A stretch of 64,000 nt of DNA from Paracoccus sp. (in: a-proteobacteria) (GTDB lineage: Bacteria; Pseudomonadota; Alphaproteobacteria; Rhodobacterales; Rhodobacteraceae): positions 1 through 64,000 of the forward strand of contig JAUNTZ010000012.1 in assembly GCA_030538425.1 (NCBI GenBank), written 5' to 3'. Made by a program: the position numbers and the translations under genes. Under the pieces are notes generated by a model. It had not been told where the DNA came from. It saw nothing but the letters and a program-made list of their open reading frames with translations, and did not search any database. Below, in pieces: positions 20,246 to 28,186 of the stretch; position 1 is the first letter of the stretch; each line of letters starts with the position of its first letter.

Positions 20246-21053
20246 CGCTCACCCCGTAAAACCGCGCCGCATTGCCGCCCATGATTGCGGCGCGCGCCTC
20301 CGCTGTCAGCCCCGAGAGCAGGTCTTGGGTCAGCGCCATCCAGTCCTCGTAATCGCCCGCCAGCGTCATCACCGGCCAATCGCTGCCCCAGATCAGCCGA
20401 TCAGGACCGAACCAGTCCAGCAGTTGCGCGAAGACCGTGCGGATATCCTGCGGATCGGGCAGTTCGGTCATCAGCCCCGAGAGTTTGCAATAGACCCGCC
20501 CATCGGCGGCAAGCGCGCGCATCCCGCGGGCCCAGTCGTCGCGCGGGCCGGGCTGGGGCTTGGCCGCATGGTCGATCACGATGGGCAGATCGGGGTTCTG
20601 CGCGGCAAAGCGGGCGAGAACCTCCAAGTGGCGCGTGTTCACCAGCGCGTCAAAGCAGAACCTGGCCTGGGTCACGGCGGCCAGCATATCGGCGCGCGGC
20701 GCCTCCAGCAGCCAGTTCGTGTCGGCAATATCCATCAGCATCGGGCGGATGCCCAAGAAAGCGGGGTTCTTGGCAAGCCGCTCGACCGTGCCAATGCTGT
20801 TCGCATCCGCCAGATCGACCCAGCCGACCACGCCCGCGATGCGCGCATCCGATGCTGCCAGACCTAACAAATAATCGGTCTCAGCCACCGTCGGCGCCGC
20901 CTGCACCACGATCATGCGGCCCGCGCCCGGATAATCGGCAGGGGCATAATCGCGGCGGATCGGTGCGAACAGATCGCCGCCCTCTTGCAGCCAGCCGTAA
21001 TCGCCACGGTCGAGCCGCCAGAAATGACAATGCGCGTCGATATACTGCATCAA
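20238..21053 (-). CDS. Amidohydrolase family lactonase, probable L-fuconolactonase
   Basis: A 271-aa metal-dependent hydrolase of the amidohydrolase_2 family. The N-terminal [17 protein letters not shown] is typical of the fuconolactonase/rhamnonolactonase group. VIDHAAKPQ and IWGSDWPV carry further metal and catalytic residues. It would open L-fucono-1,5-lactone to L-fuconate, between the dehydrogenase and the dehydratase steps. It is second in the operon, overlapping the ATPase gene by 8 bases. Confidence 0.85.
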   Translation of the reverse strand: MMQYIDAHCHFWRLDRGDYGWLQEGGDLFAPIRRDYAPADYPGAGRMIVVQAAPTVAETDYLLGLAASDARIAGVVGWVDLADANSIGTVERLAKNPAFLGIRPMLMDIADTNWLLEAPRADMLAAVTQARFCFDALVNTRHLEVLARFAAQNPDLPIVIDHAAKPQPGPRDDWARGMRALAADGRVYCKLSGLMTELPDPQDIRTVFAQLLDWFGPDRLIWGSDWPVMTLAGDYEDWMALTQDLLSGLTAEARAAIMGGNAARFYGVSDG

Positions 21054-21070
21054 ACGGCCCTCCCCCGCCG

Positions 21071-21805
21071 CTAGATGGTGACGCCTCCGTCCACCAAAAT
21101 CGCCTGACCTGACACAAAGCGGCTTTCATCCGACAAAAGATAAACCACCATCGGCGCGATATCCTCGACCGTGGCCAGCCGACCCATGGGCTGACGGGCG
21201 ATAAAGTCCTTTTCCGCCTGCACCGGGTCGGGGCTGGCCGCGATGCGTCCGCGCAGGCTGGGCGTGTCCACCGTGCCGGGGCACAGCGCGTTGCAACGGA
21301 TGCCCTGTTTCACGAAATCGGCGGCAATGCCCTTGGTCAGCCCGATCACGGCGGCCTTGCTGGCCCCATAAGTGGTGCGGTTCACAAAGCCTTTGATCGA
21401 GGACGCCATCGAGGCCATGTTCAGGATCGAACCTGTCCCCGTCTCAGCCGCGCGTTCCAGCATCCCCGGCAGCACCGCGCGGGTCAGCCGCATCATCGCG
21501 GTGACGTTGAGATCAAAGGCGAATTGCCAATCCTGATCCGAGATCTCCAGCAGGTTGCCGTTATGGACCACGCCTGCGCAGTTGAACAAACCATCCAGCG
21601 GGCCAAGATCGGCGGCGATCTGCGCAATCGCCTGCGCGTCGGTCACGTCCAGCGCCCGCGTCTCGCAATCCAGACCGGCCAGCAGGCCCGCATCGCGGTC
21701 GGTCGCGATCACGCGCGCCCCCTCAGCCGAGCAAGCCTCCGCCGAGGCGCGGCCAATGCCTTGCCCTGCGGCGGTGATCAGGATCGTTTTTCCCTCCAGA
21801 CGCAT
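21071..21805 (-). CDS. SDR-family 2-keto-3-deoxy-L-fuconate dehydrogenase
   Basis: A 244-aa classical SDR: TAAGQGIGRA cofactor loop, NCAG, and catalytic YGASK near residue 150. The sequence is of the DHRS6/2-keto-3-deoxy-L-fuconate 4-dehydrogenase type (start RLEGKTILITAAGQGIGRAS, C-terminal FVSGQAILVDGG). It would oxidise 2-keto-3-deoxy-L-fuconate to the 2,4-diketo acid. It is the first gene of the operon, transcribed from the region shared with the IclR gene. The hydrolase expected to split the diketo acid is not in this window. Confidence 0.85.
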   Translation of the reverse strand: MRLEGKTILITAAGQGIGRASAEACSAEGARVIATDRDAGLLAGLDCETRALDVTDAQAIAQIAADLGPLDGLFNCAGVVHNGNLLEISDQDWQFAFDLNVTAMMRLTRAVLPGMLERAAETGTGSILNMASMASSIKGFVNRTTYGASKAAVIGLTKGIAADFVKQGIRCNALCPGTVDTPSLRGRIAASPDPVQAEKDFIARQPMGRLATVEDIAPMVVYLLSDESRFVSGQAILVDGGVTI

Positions 21806-21819
21806 CGCGGCCCTCCTGC

Positions 21820-21873
21820 TGCTTGCGTTTGTATATGAACAGGCTATTCATATGTGATGCGGTATCGCAAGCA
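21820..21873. promoter_or_regulatory. Nested inverted repeats between the fucose operon and its IclR gene
   Basis: Two perfect inverted repeats share nearly the same centre. The outer pair is TGCTTGCG (21820-21827) with CGCAAGCA (21866-21873). The inner pair is ATATGAA (21833-21839) with TTCATAT (21847-21853). They occupy the 100-base divergent promoter region, which is otherwise AT-rich, and are the natural candidate operator for the IclR protein. Confidence 0.6.
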
Positions 21874-21905
21874 TTTTTTTCGATCCGGCAGGTAGGGGGA
21901 AAAGG

Positions 21906-22685
21906 ATGAGCCAGGCTGACCACAACCACGCCGCCCGCTATCGCGCGCCGGCATTGGACAAGGGGCTGGATATCCTTGAGATTCTGGCCAGCCATTCCGA
22001 GCCGCTCAGCCGGGCCGAGATCGGCGCGCTGACCGGGCGCAGCGCGTCCGAGATCTACCGGATGCTGGAGCGGCTGGTGGCGCGCGGCTATGTCGCGCGC
22101 GGGGCCACGGGTGACCGATACGCGCTGACCATGCGGCTTTTCGTGCTGGCCAACAGCCATCCGCCCTTGCGGCGGCTGGTCGCGCAGGCCCAGCCAATGA
22201 TGGACGCTTTCGCGCGCGAGACCCGGCAAAGCTGTCATTTGGTGATGCCAGAGGCGGGTGCGGGCGTTGTGGTCGCGCAGGCAAGCCCGGTCGATAACTG
22301 GGAATTGCGGGTGCGGATCGGCGCGCAGCTTGCGCTGACCGACACCTCTTCGGGGCTGACCCTGCTGGCCTTTCAGGATCAGGCGCGCCGGGTTGAGACC
22401 TTTGCGCGTTGGGGATGCGCGGGGCTGGCGAGCCAGTTGGCCCAGCAAGAGGCCGAGCTGGCCGCCATCCGCAAGGACGGGTTTCGCCGCGCCCCTTCGG
22501 CGCAGCTGGTCGGCGTGACCGATCTGTCGGTTCCGGTCACCGGGCCTTCGGGCGATGCCGAGGCCGTGCTGACCTGCGCCTATATCGAACATCCCGGCGA
22601 CCGCGCCGCCGGAGGGCGGCAAGTGGCGCTTGATCTGCTGCGCAACATGGCCGCGCAATTGTCGCAGCCGGGGCTTCCTAGTTAA
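21906..22685 (+). CDS. IclR-family transcriptional regulator of the fucose operon
   Basis: A 259-aa IclR-type regulator. The N-terminal winged helix covers about residues 15-75 (LDILEILASHSEPLSRAEIG, then GRSASEIYRMLERLVARGYV). The effector-binding domain follows (MDAFARETRQSCHLVM and PVTGPSGDAEAVLTC). The start at 21906 has a GGGGGAAAAGG site. It is divergent from the fucose operon and its end overlaps the fucU stop by 8 bases. It probably controls the operon in response to fucose or an intermediate. Confidence 0.88.
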   Translation: MSQADHNHAARYRAPALDKGLDILEILASHSEPLSRAEIGALTGRSASEIYRMLERLVARGYVARGATGDRYALTMRLFVLANSHPPLRRLVAQAQPMMDAFARETRQSCHLVMPEAGAGVVVAQASPVDNWELRVRIGAQLALTDTSSGLTLLAFQDQARRVETFARWGCAGLASQLAQQEAELAAIRKDGFRRAPSAQLVGVTDLSVPVTGPSGDAEAVLTCAYIEHPGDRAAGGRQVALDLLRNMAAQLSQPGLPS

Positions 22686-23103
22686 TGACCCCCTTGCGGA
22701 TGATGAAATTGCCATAGGGCCGCGTCTCGGCGGTGCGGATCACGGCGAAACCGGCCTTGGCGCGGGCGTAAAAGGCAAAGCGCTCCAGCGAGGCCGTGCC
22801 GTGATCCGTGAACAGAGGCAGCACCTCGGCCACCACGGGTGGGACCTCATCCGGCGCGCCAACCACCTGCATGGTCAGCACCGGCTCGGCCTCATATTCA
22901 TCGACCGGCAGGACCGAAAGCACCGCCGCCACCGCGCGCGGCGCGTCGCAATCCATCCGCAGCGCGCGGCCCAGCACCGTGAAGGCCGCCACCGAGACCG
23001 CCGGAAAATTCGCATCCACGATCACGACTTCGTCGCCATGCCCCATCGAGGCCAGCGCCGCCAGCAGATCAGGCCCCAGCAGCGGATCAATTCCCTTGAG
23101 CAT
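22678..23103 (-). CDS. fucU: L-fucose mutarotase, RbsD/FucU family
   Basis: A 141-aa RbsD/FucU protein that interconverts sugar anomers. Family marks are MLKGIDPLLGPDLLAALASM, GHGDEVVIVDANFPA with the catalytic-region His, and the C-terminal TRPYGNFIIRKGVI. The frame extends upstream to 23373, but only the ATG at 23103 gives a normal FucU. It lies on the same strand as the fucose operon but is separated from it by the IclR gene, so it has its own promoter, probably divergent from uxaA. Confidence 0.9.
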   Translation of the reverse strand: MLKGIDPLLGPDLLAALASMGHGDEVVIVDANFPAVSVAAFTVLGRALRMDCDAPRAVAAVLSVLPVDEYEAEPVLTMQVVGAPDEVPPVVAEVLPLFTDHGTASLERFAFYARAKAGFAVIRTAETRPYGNFIIRKGVIN

Positions 23104-23157
23104 CTTAGCCCCTCCTTTCGGCCCAGAATGATCCCACGCGCCGCCCAAGGGCAAGCC

Positions 23158-23191
23158 TTGCACCGCCCTCGCAGCGTGATATTCTAGAATA
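23158..23191 (+). promoter_or_regulatory. uxaA promoter with GntR-type operator
   Basis: TTGCAC (23158-23163), a 16-base spacer and TATTCT (23180-23185). The -10 element is the left half of the perfect 12-bp palindrome TATTCTAGAATA (23180-23191). The same palindrome lies in the uxaC promoter at 29673-29684. A repressor bound here would block the promoter. Confidence 0.7.
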
Positions 23192-23209
23192 CCAATCAAG
23201 AGGCCCGCC

Positions 23210-24712
23210 ATGTCCCGCACCCATTTCCTGCGCCTGCATCCGCAAGACAATATCCTCATCGCGCTGAGCGATCTTGCGCCCGACACGCCGCTTGACGGTT
23301 TTGCCACCACCGAAAGGGTGCCGCGCGGCCATAAACTCGCAGCATCGCCGATCAAGGCGGGCGCGCAGGTCATCCGCTATGGGCAGGTCATCGGACAGGC
23401 CACCGCCGATATCGCGCAGGGCGCGCATATCCATAGCCATAACCTCTGCATGTCGGATCACGGCACCATGCCCGCCCATGCCGCGAGTCCCCTGCCCACC
23501 CCCGACGAGCCCGCCTTTTTCGACGGCTATCTGCGCGCGGATGGTCAGGTCGGGACGCGCAATTATCTGGGCGTGCTGACCTCGGTGAACTGCTCCGGCT
23601 CGGTCGCGCGGTTCATCGCGCAGGCGGCAGAGCGCGCGGGATTGCTGGAGGATTTCCCAGGCATTGACGGGATCGTGCCGATCGTCCACGGCACCGGCTG
23701 CGGCATGGCCGCCTCGGGCGAAGGGTATGAGACGCTGATGCGGGTCATTCGCGGCTATGCCAGCCATCCCAATTTCGGCGGCGTGCTTCTGGTCGGTCTG
23801 GGCTGCGAGGTGATGCAGCTTGCCGCCCTCTCGGGCGAGCGGATGCGGGCCGATGCCAATCTGAAAACGCTGATCATTCAGGACAGCGGCGGAACGGCCG
23901 CCACGGTCGCCCAAGGCGTCGCGGCCTTGCGTGAGATGGCGCCGACGGTCGCCGCCCTGCAACGCACCCGCCAGCCTGCCGCGAAGCTGGTTCTGGGGAT
24001 GCAATGCGGTGGCTCGGATGGCTATTCGGGGATCACCGCGAATCCGGCGCTTGGCGTGGCCTCAGATCTGCTGGTGGCGCAGGGCGGGATATCGATCCTG
24101 TCCGAGACGCCCGAGATCTACGGCGCCGAGCACCTGCTGACCCATCGCGCCACCTCGCCCGAGATCGCGCAAAAGCTGATGGATCGCATCGCGTGGTGGG
24201 AGGATTACACGGCCCGCAATGGCGGTGAGATGGACAACAACCCCTCACCCGGCAACAAACGCGGCGGGCTGACCACGATCCTTGAAAAATCGCTTGGCGC
24301 GGTGGCCAAGGGCGGGTCCGCGCCGCTCTCGGGCGTCTATCTTTACGCCGAGCCGATCCGCCAGCCCGGTTTTGTGTTCATGGACAGCCCCGGCTATGAT
24401 CCCGCCTCGGTCACGGGTCAGGTCGCGTCGGGGGCGAATCTGGTGGTGTTCACCACCGGGCGCGGCTCGGTCTCGGGCTACAAGCCGGTGCCGGGGCTGA
24501 AACTGGCGACCAATTCCGAGATGTATGCGCGGCTGGAAGGCGATATGGACCTTGATTGCGGCGATGTGATCGCGGGGGTCTCATTGGCCGATAAGGGGCG
24601 GCAGATTTTTGAGCTGATGCTGGCCACGGCCTCGGGGAAGCGGTCCAAGTCCGAGATGCTGGGCTTTGGCGACGCCGAATTCGTGCCATGGCAGATTGGG
24701 GCGGTGATGTGA
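23210..24712 (+). CDS. uxaA: Altronate dehydratase
   Basis: UxaA (500 aa) dehydrates D-altronate to 2-keto-3-deoxy-D-gluconate in galacturonate catabolism. The N-terminal SAF domain (about 1-95) contains HKLAASPIKAGAQVIRYGQ and the metal-binding HIHSHNLC. The large C-terminal domain holds VGTRNYLGVLTSVNCSG, HGTGCGMA, GLGCEV and MQCGGSDGYSGITANPALG. The length matches the family. It is divergent from fucU and carries the putative GntR operator in its promoter. Confidence 0.93.
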   Translation: MSRTHFLRLHPQDNILIALSDLAPDTPLDGFATTERVPRGHKLAASPIKAGAQVIRYGQVIGQATADIAQGAHIHSHNLCMSDHGTMPAHAASPLPTPDEPAFFDGYLRADGQVGTRNYLGVLTSVNCSGSVARFIAQAAERAGLLEDFPGIDGIVPIVHGTGCGMAASGEGYETLMRVIRGYASHPNFGGVLLVGLGCEVMQLAALSGERMRADANLKTLIIQDSGGTAATVAQGVAALREMAPTVAALQRTRQPAAKLVLGMQCGGSDGYSGITANPALGVASDLLVAQGGISILSETPEIYGAEHLLTHRATSPEIAQKLMDRIAWWEDYTARNGGEMDNNPSPGNKRGGLTTILEKSLGAVAKGGSAPLSGVYLYAEPIRQPGFVFMDSPGYDPASVTGQVASGANLVVFTTGRGSVSGYKPVPGLKLATNSEMYARLEGDMDLDCGDVIAGVSLADKGRQIFELMLATASGKRSKSEMLGFGDAEFVPWQIGAVM

Positions 24713-24763
24713 TTGACCAATCAGCCCGGCCTGCGCAAACTGCGCGCAAGAACGGAGGCAACC

Positions 24764-25174
24764 ATGAAATACTTGGCTTTGCTGGCCATGCTGACCGCCA
24801 GCCCCGCGCTTGCCGATAATGGCTGGAGCAGCGGTTTTGAGCGCGGGGTGCCTTATCACGTCCTGACGCTGGACAGCCTGCGCCTGACGGTCATTTGCGA
24901 CAAAGAGCAGTCACGCGGGCGGGCTGATCCGGGCATGATTCTGGTGCAGATCGGCGGAAGCGGCCATGAGACAAGCGGGCCTGTGCAGATCACCTCGGGC
25001 GCGCAGACCGCGCGGCTGAACCTGTCCTATGGGACGATTCTTGAGCGTGAAACTGCACCCGCCGACTGGGCGCGGGCGGTCGCGCTGCTGAGCTCGGATC
25101 AGGCGGTGACGATCACCATTGGCCATCAGGCCTGGGCCTTCCGCAACCCGGCGCCGCGCGATATCGGCTGCTGA
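24764..25174 (+). CDS. Small secreted protein of unknown function
   Basis: A 136-aa protein with a clear signal peptide (MKYLALLAMLTASPALA, then DNGW). I recognise no family. The mature part has two cysteines (CDKEQ and the terminal DIGC), which may form a disulfide, and looks beta-rich. The ATG at 24764 has a GGAGG site. It follows uxaA by 51 bases and could be co-transcribed, but nothing ties it to hexuronate metabolism. Confidence 0.7.
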   Translation: MKYLALLAMLTASPALADNGWSSGFERGVPYHVLTLDSLRLTVICDKEQSRGRADPGMILVQIGGSGHETSGPVQITSGAQTARLNLSYGTILERETAPADWARAVALLSSDQAVTITIGHQAWAFRNPAPRDIGC

Positions 25175-25183
25175 CGCGCCCTG

Positions 25184-25220
25184 CCCGTCTTTTGTCCTCA
25201 AATATCCCCGCCGGAGGCGT
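25184..25220. repeat. Short intergenic motif, cctccggcggggatattt type
   Basis: Read on the minus strand this is cctccggcggggatattt followed by gaggacaaaagac. A nearly identical string occurs at 39801-39836. It lies between convergent genes, just past both stops, so a role at transcript ends is plausible. Confidence 0.6.
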
Positions 25221-26660
25221 TCAGCCAAGCCGCGCCAGCACCGCGCGCACCCCATCGCGGCAAAGCCCGCGGTAAGCCGCGACCACATCATCCTCGATCC
25301 GCGCCGCCAGATCCTGCGGGAAAATCGCATCGACCTTGAGCAAAGCGCGGGCGACCTCCTCACCCTCATGCGCATCGGAAATCGCGCGCAGCTCAGCGGC
25401 CATCGGGTCTTTCACCTCAATCGGCTGGCCGTCCAGCGAGACCCCGCCGACATAGATCATCCAGCCCGCCAGCGCCGTGATTAAGCCTGGGGACGCCCGC
25501 CCCGCCGCGAGGTTCTCGGACAGCGTGCCAAGGATCCGCTGCGGCAGTTTCTGGCTGCCATCCATCGCGATTTGCCATGTCCGATGCCGGATGCCGGGAT
25601 TGGCGTAACGCGCCGCCAAAGCATCGGCATAGTCGTGCAGGTCTGCCCCCTCAGGCGGGGTCAGGGCGGGGATGATCTCACCCGTCCAAAGGCCCCTCAC
25701 ATAATCCGCGAAAACCGGGTCGGCCATGGTCTCGGCAATCGTCTCATGGCCCGCCAGATAGCCCAGATAGGCCAGCGCGGAATGGGTGCCGTTGAGCATC
25801 CGCAGCTTCATATGCTCAAACGGGATCACATCAGCGACCATCTGGACGCCGACCGCCGCCAGATCGGGGCGCAGGCCACCGACAAAATCATCCTCGATGA
25901 CCCATTGCCGGAAGGGCTCATGCATGACCGGCGCTGCGTCATGGCGCCCGGTCAGCGCGGCGATGCGGGCGATGTCGCCCTCCGAGGTCGCGGGCGCAAT
26001 CCGGTCCACCATCGATGCGGGGAACCGCCCCTTCGTCTCGATCCAATCGGCCAGTTCAGGGTCGATCCGCCGCGCCAGATCCAGCACGACACCGCGCACC
26101 AAAGCACCGTTATGGGGCAGGTTATCGCAGCTCAGCACGGTGAAAGGCGCAAGCCCCGCATCGCGGCGGCGCTGCAAGGCGCAGACCAGATAGCCGGGCG
26201 CGGAACGGGGCAGATCATGGGTCAGATCATGCGCGATGTCCGGGTGATCGGGGTTCAGCGCGCCGGTCGCCGGATTGTGGCAATAGCCCTTTTCGGTGAC
26301 GGTCAGGGTGACGATCCTGATCGCCGGATCGGCCATGGCCTCCAGCACCGCCTCGGGGTTCTCGGGCGCGACAAGAACGTCGCTCAGCACGTTGATGATA
26401 CGTGGTTTTTCGCCCTCTGGACTTTGTTCCACAGCGGTATAGGCCCAGCCCTGCGGGCGCATCGCATCGCGCGTGCCGGGCGATTGCAGCGATACGCCGA
26501 TGATGCCCCAGTCGCCGCCCGATGCCGCCATCGCCTCGGCGATATAGATCGCGCCATGGCTGCGAAAGAACGCGCCAAGGCCCAGATGGACGATGCCGGG
26601 CGCGGGTGCGGCGGCGGTTCGGGTCAGGCGGTCACCTTGCAAGCCAGCCTCCATCCACAT
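25221..26660 (-). CDS. uxuB: Mannitol dehydrogenase-family hexuronate reductase, UxuB-like
   Basis: A 479-aa NAD-dependent reductase with an N-terminal Rossmann domain (IVHLGLGAFFRSHGAIY) and a C-terminal helical domain with the catalytic KLRMLNGTHSALAYLGYL. Segments such as EPFRQWVIEDDFVGG and RHRTWQIAMDGSQKLPQR resemble E. coli fructuronate reductase UxuB closely. Yet the only dehydratase in the window is altronate-specific UxaA. It may reduce fructuronate, tagaturonate or both. The start overlaps kduD by 29 bases. ATG 26654 or a TTG at 26642 with GGAGG before it are alternatives to 26660. Confidence 0.87.
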   Translation of the reverse strand: MWMEAGLQGDRLTRTAAAPAPGIVHLGLGAFFRSHGAIYIAEAMAASGGDWGIIGVSLQSPGTRDAMRPQGWAYTAVEQSPEGEKPRIINVLSDVLVAPENPEAVLEAMADPAIRIVTLTVTEKGYCHNPATGALNPDHPDIAHDLTHDLPRSAPGYLVCALQRRRDAGLAPFTVLSCDNLPHNGALVRGVVLDLARRIDPELADWIETKGRFPASMVDRIAPATSEGDIARIAALTGRHDAAPVMHEPFRQWVIEDDFVGGLRPDLAAVGVQMVADVIPFEHMKLRMLNGTHSALAYLGYLAGHETIAETMADPVFADYVRGLWTGEIIPALTPPEGADLHDYADALAARYANPGIRHRTWQIAMDGSQKLPQRILGTLSENLAAGRASPGLITALAGWMIYVGGVSLDGQPIEVKDPMAAELRAISDAHEGEEVARALLKVDAIFPQDLAARIEDDVVAAYRGLCRDGVRAVLARLG

Positions 26661-27354
26661 TCAGCACCGCGCCGTTGACATAATCGGCAGCGGGAGAGGC
26701 GAGATACACCGCCGTCCCGGCGATATCCTCGGGCCGCCCCCAGCGGCCTGCCGGGATGCGGTCGAGAATGGCCTTGTTGCGGTCGGGGTCGTTGCGCAGC
26801 GCCTCGGTGTTGTTGGTCTCGATATAGCCGGGCGCAATGGCGTTCACGTTCAGCCCGCGCGCCGCCCATTCATTCGCCATCAGCCGGGTCAGCCCCGCCA
26901 CCCCATGTTTCGAGGCGGTATAGGACGGCACGCGGATGCCGCCCTGAAAGGACAAAAGGCTTGCGATATTCACGATCTTGCCCCGCCCGCGCGGCAGGGC
27001 TGCCCGCGCGAAAGCCTGACAGGTGAAGAACAGCGCCTTGAGATTCACATCCATCACCTCATCCCAATCGGCTTCGGTGAAATCAACACAATCGGCGCGG
27101 CGGATGATGCCCGCGTTGTTCACCAGAATGTCGATCTGCCGATCCGCGAACACATCCCGCGCCGCCATCGGATCGGCAAAATCAAGCCGCATTTCCTCAG
27201 CCCCGGCCAGATGCGCGGTCTCGGCGCAGGAGGACCGCCCCGCCGCGATGACCTGCGCCCCCGCCTGCGACAGCGCGACCGCAATCGCCTGCCCGATGCC
27301 GGTATTCGCGCCGGTGACAAGCGCCACCTGCCCCTTCAGCGAAAACGGGTTCAC
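26632..27354 (-). CDS. kduD: 2-deoxy-D-gluconate 3-dehydrogenase, KduD
   Basis: A 240-aa SDR: TGANTGIGQA cofactor motif, NNAG, catalytic YTASK. The N-terminal FSLKGQVALVTGANTGIGQ and the IETNNTEALRNDPDRN region are typical of KduD. It reduces 2,5-diketo-3-deoxygluconate to 2-keto-3-deoxygluconate, the step after KduI in the breakdown of unsaturated galacturonate. It overlaps kduI as ATGA and uxuB by 29 bases, so all are translationally coupled. Confidence 0.9.
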   Translation of the reverse strand: MNPFSLKGQVALVTGANTGIGQAIAVALSQAGAQVIAAGRSSCAETAHLAGAEEMRLDFADPMAARDVFADRQIDILVNNAGIIRRADCVDFTEADWDEVMDVNLKALFFTCQAFARAALPRGRGKIVNIASLLSFQGGIRVPSYTASKHGVAGLTRLMANEWAARGLNVNAIAPGYIETNNTEALRNDPDRNKAILDRIPAGRWGRPEDIAGTAVYLASPAADYVNGAVLNVDGGWLAR

Positions 27355-28175
27355 CGCAAATCCTCCGGCTGGACGAACTCCATATCGGTATAGTCGATAT
27401 TGTCGCCCGCCATTGCCCAGATGAAGGTATAGCTGCCAATCCCCGCGCCCGCATGGATCGACCAGGGCGGCGAGATCGCGGCCTCTTCATTGGCGATGAA
27501 CAGATGGCGGGTTTCCTGCGGCTCACCCATCAGGTGCAGCACGCGCGAGGTGGGCTCCATGCCGTGATAAAGGTAAGCCTCCATCCGGCGGTCATGGACA
27601 TGGGCGGGCATGGTGTTCCAGATTGAGCCGTCCTCAAGCGTGGTATAGCCCAGAACAAGCTGACAGCTTTCCATGACAAGCGGGTGGATGAACTGGCGGA
27701 TGGTGCGCTTGTTGGAGGTCTCGATTGCGCCCATCCTAACCTCTTTCGCATCGGCCACGGTGATGAGCCGCGCGGGCAAGGCGCGATGCGCGGGGGCCGA
27801 GGTGATATAGAACCGCCCCGCGCCCGAGAATGTCACCGCGCCCGTGCCCATGCCCAGATACAGCACATCGCCATAGTTCATCTGGTAGCGCGCGCCACCC
27901 GCCTCGACCGTGCCGGTTTCGCCAATATTGACGATGCCCATCTCGCGGCGGTCAAGGAAACTGTCGGTCTTTGTCTCCTCAACCTTGTCCAGCACCAGAC
28001 GCCCCGCGCCCGGCACCGCGCCGCCCAGAACAAAGCGGTCGTAATGCGTATAGACCAGCCGGATTTCGCCCTCGGCAAACAGCCCCTCGGCCAGAAAGTT
28101 GCGGCGCAAAGCGGCGGTGTCCATGCTACGGGCATGGTCGGGATGGATGGCATGGCGGGTTTCGACAGTCAGCAT
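27351..28175 (-). CDS. kduI: 5-dehydro-4-deoxy-D-glucuronate isomerase
   Basis: KduI (274 aa), a cupin-fold zinc isomerase that converts 5-keto-4-deoxyuronate, formed from unsaturated galacturonate, to 2,5-diketo-3-deoxygluconate. The start MLTVETRHAIHPDHARSMDT and THYDRFVLGGAVP are family hallmarks. The zinc site falls in MPAHVHDRRMEAYLY and the later PPWSIHAGAG. It follows uxaC by 11 bases in the operon. Confidence 0.95.
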   Translation of the reverse strand: MLTVETRHAIHPDHARSMDTAALRRNFLAEGLFAEGEIRLVYTHYDRFVLGGAVPGAGRLVLDKVEETKTDSFLDRREMGIVNIGETGTVEAGGARYQMNYGDVLYLGMGTGAVTFSGAGRFYITSAPAHRALPARLITVADAKEVRMGAIETSNKRTIRQFIHPLVMESCQLVLGYTTLEDGSIWNTMPAHVHDRRMEAYLYHGMEPTSRVLHLMGEPQETRHLFIANEEAAISPPWSIHAGAGIGSYTFIWAMAGDNIDYTDMEFVQPEDLR

Positions 28176-28186
28176 GGCGCGTCCTT

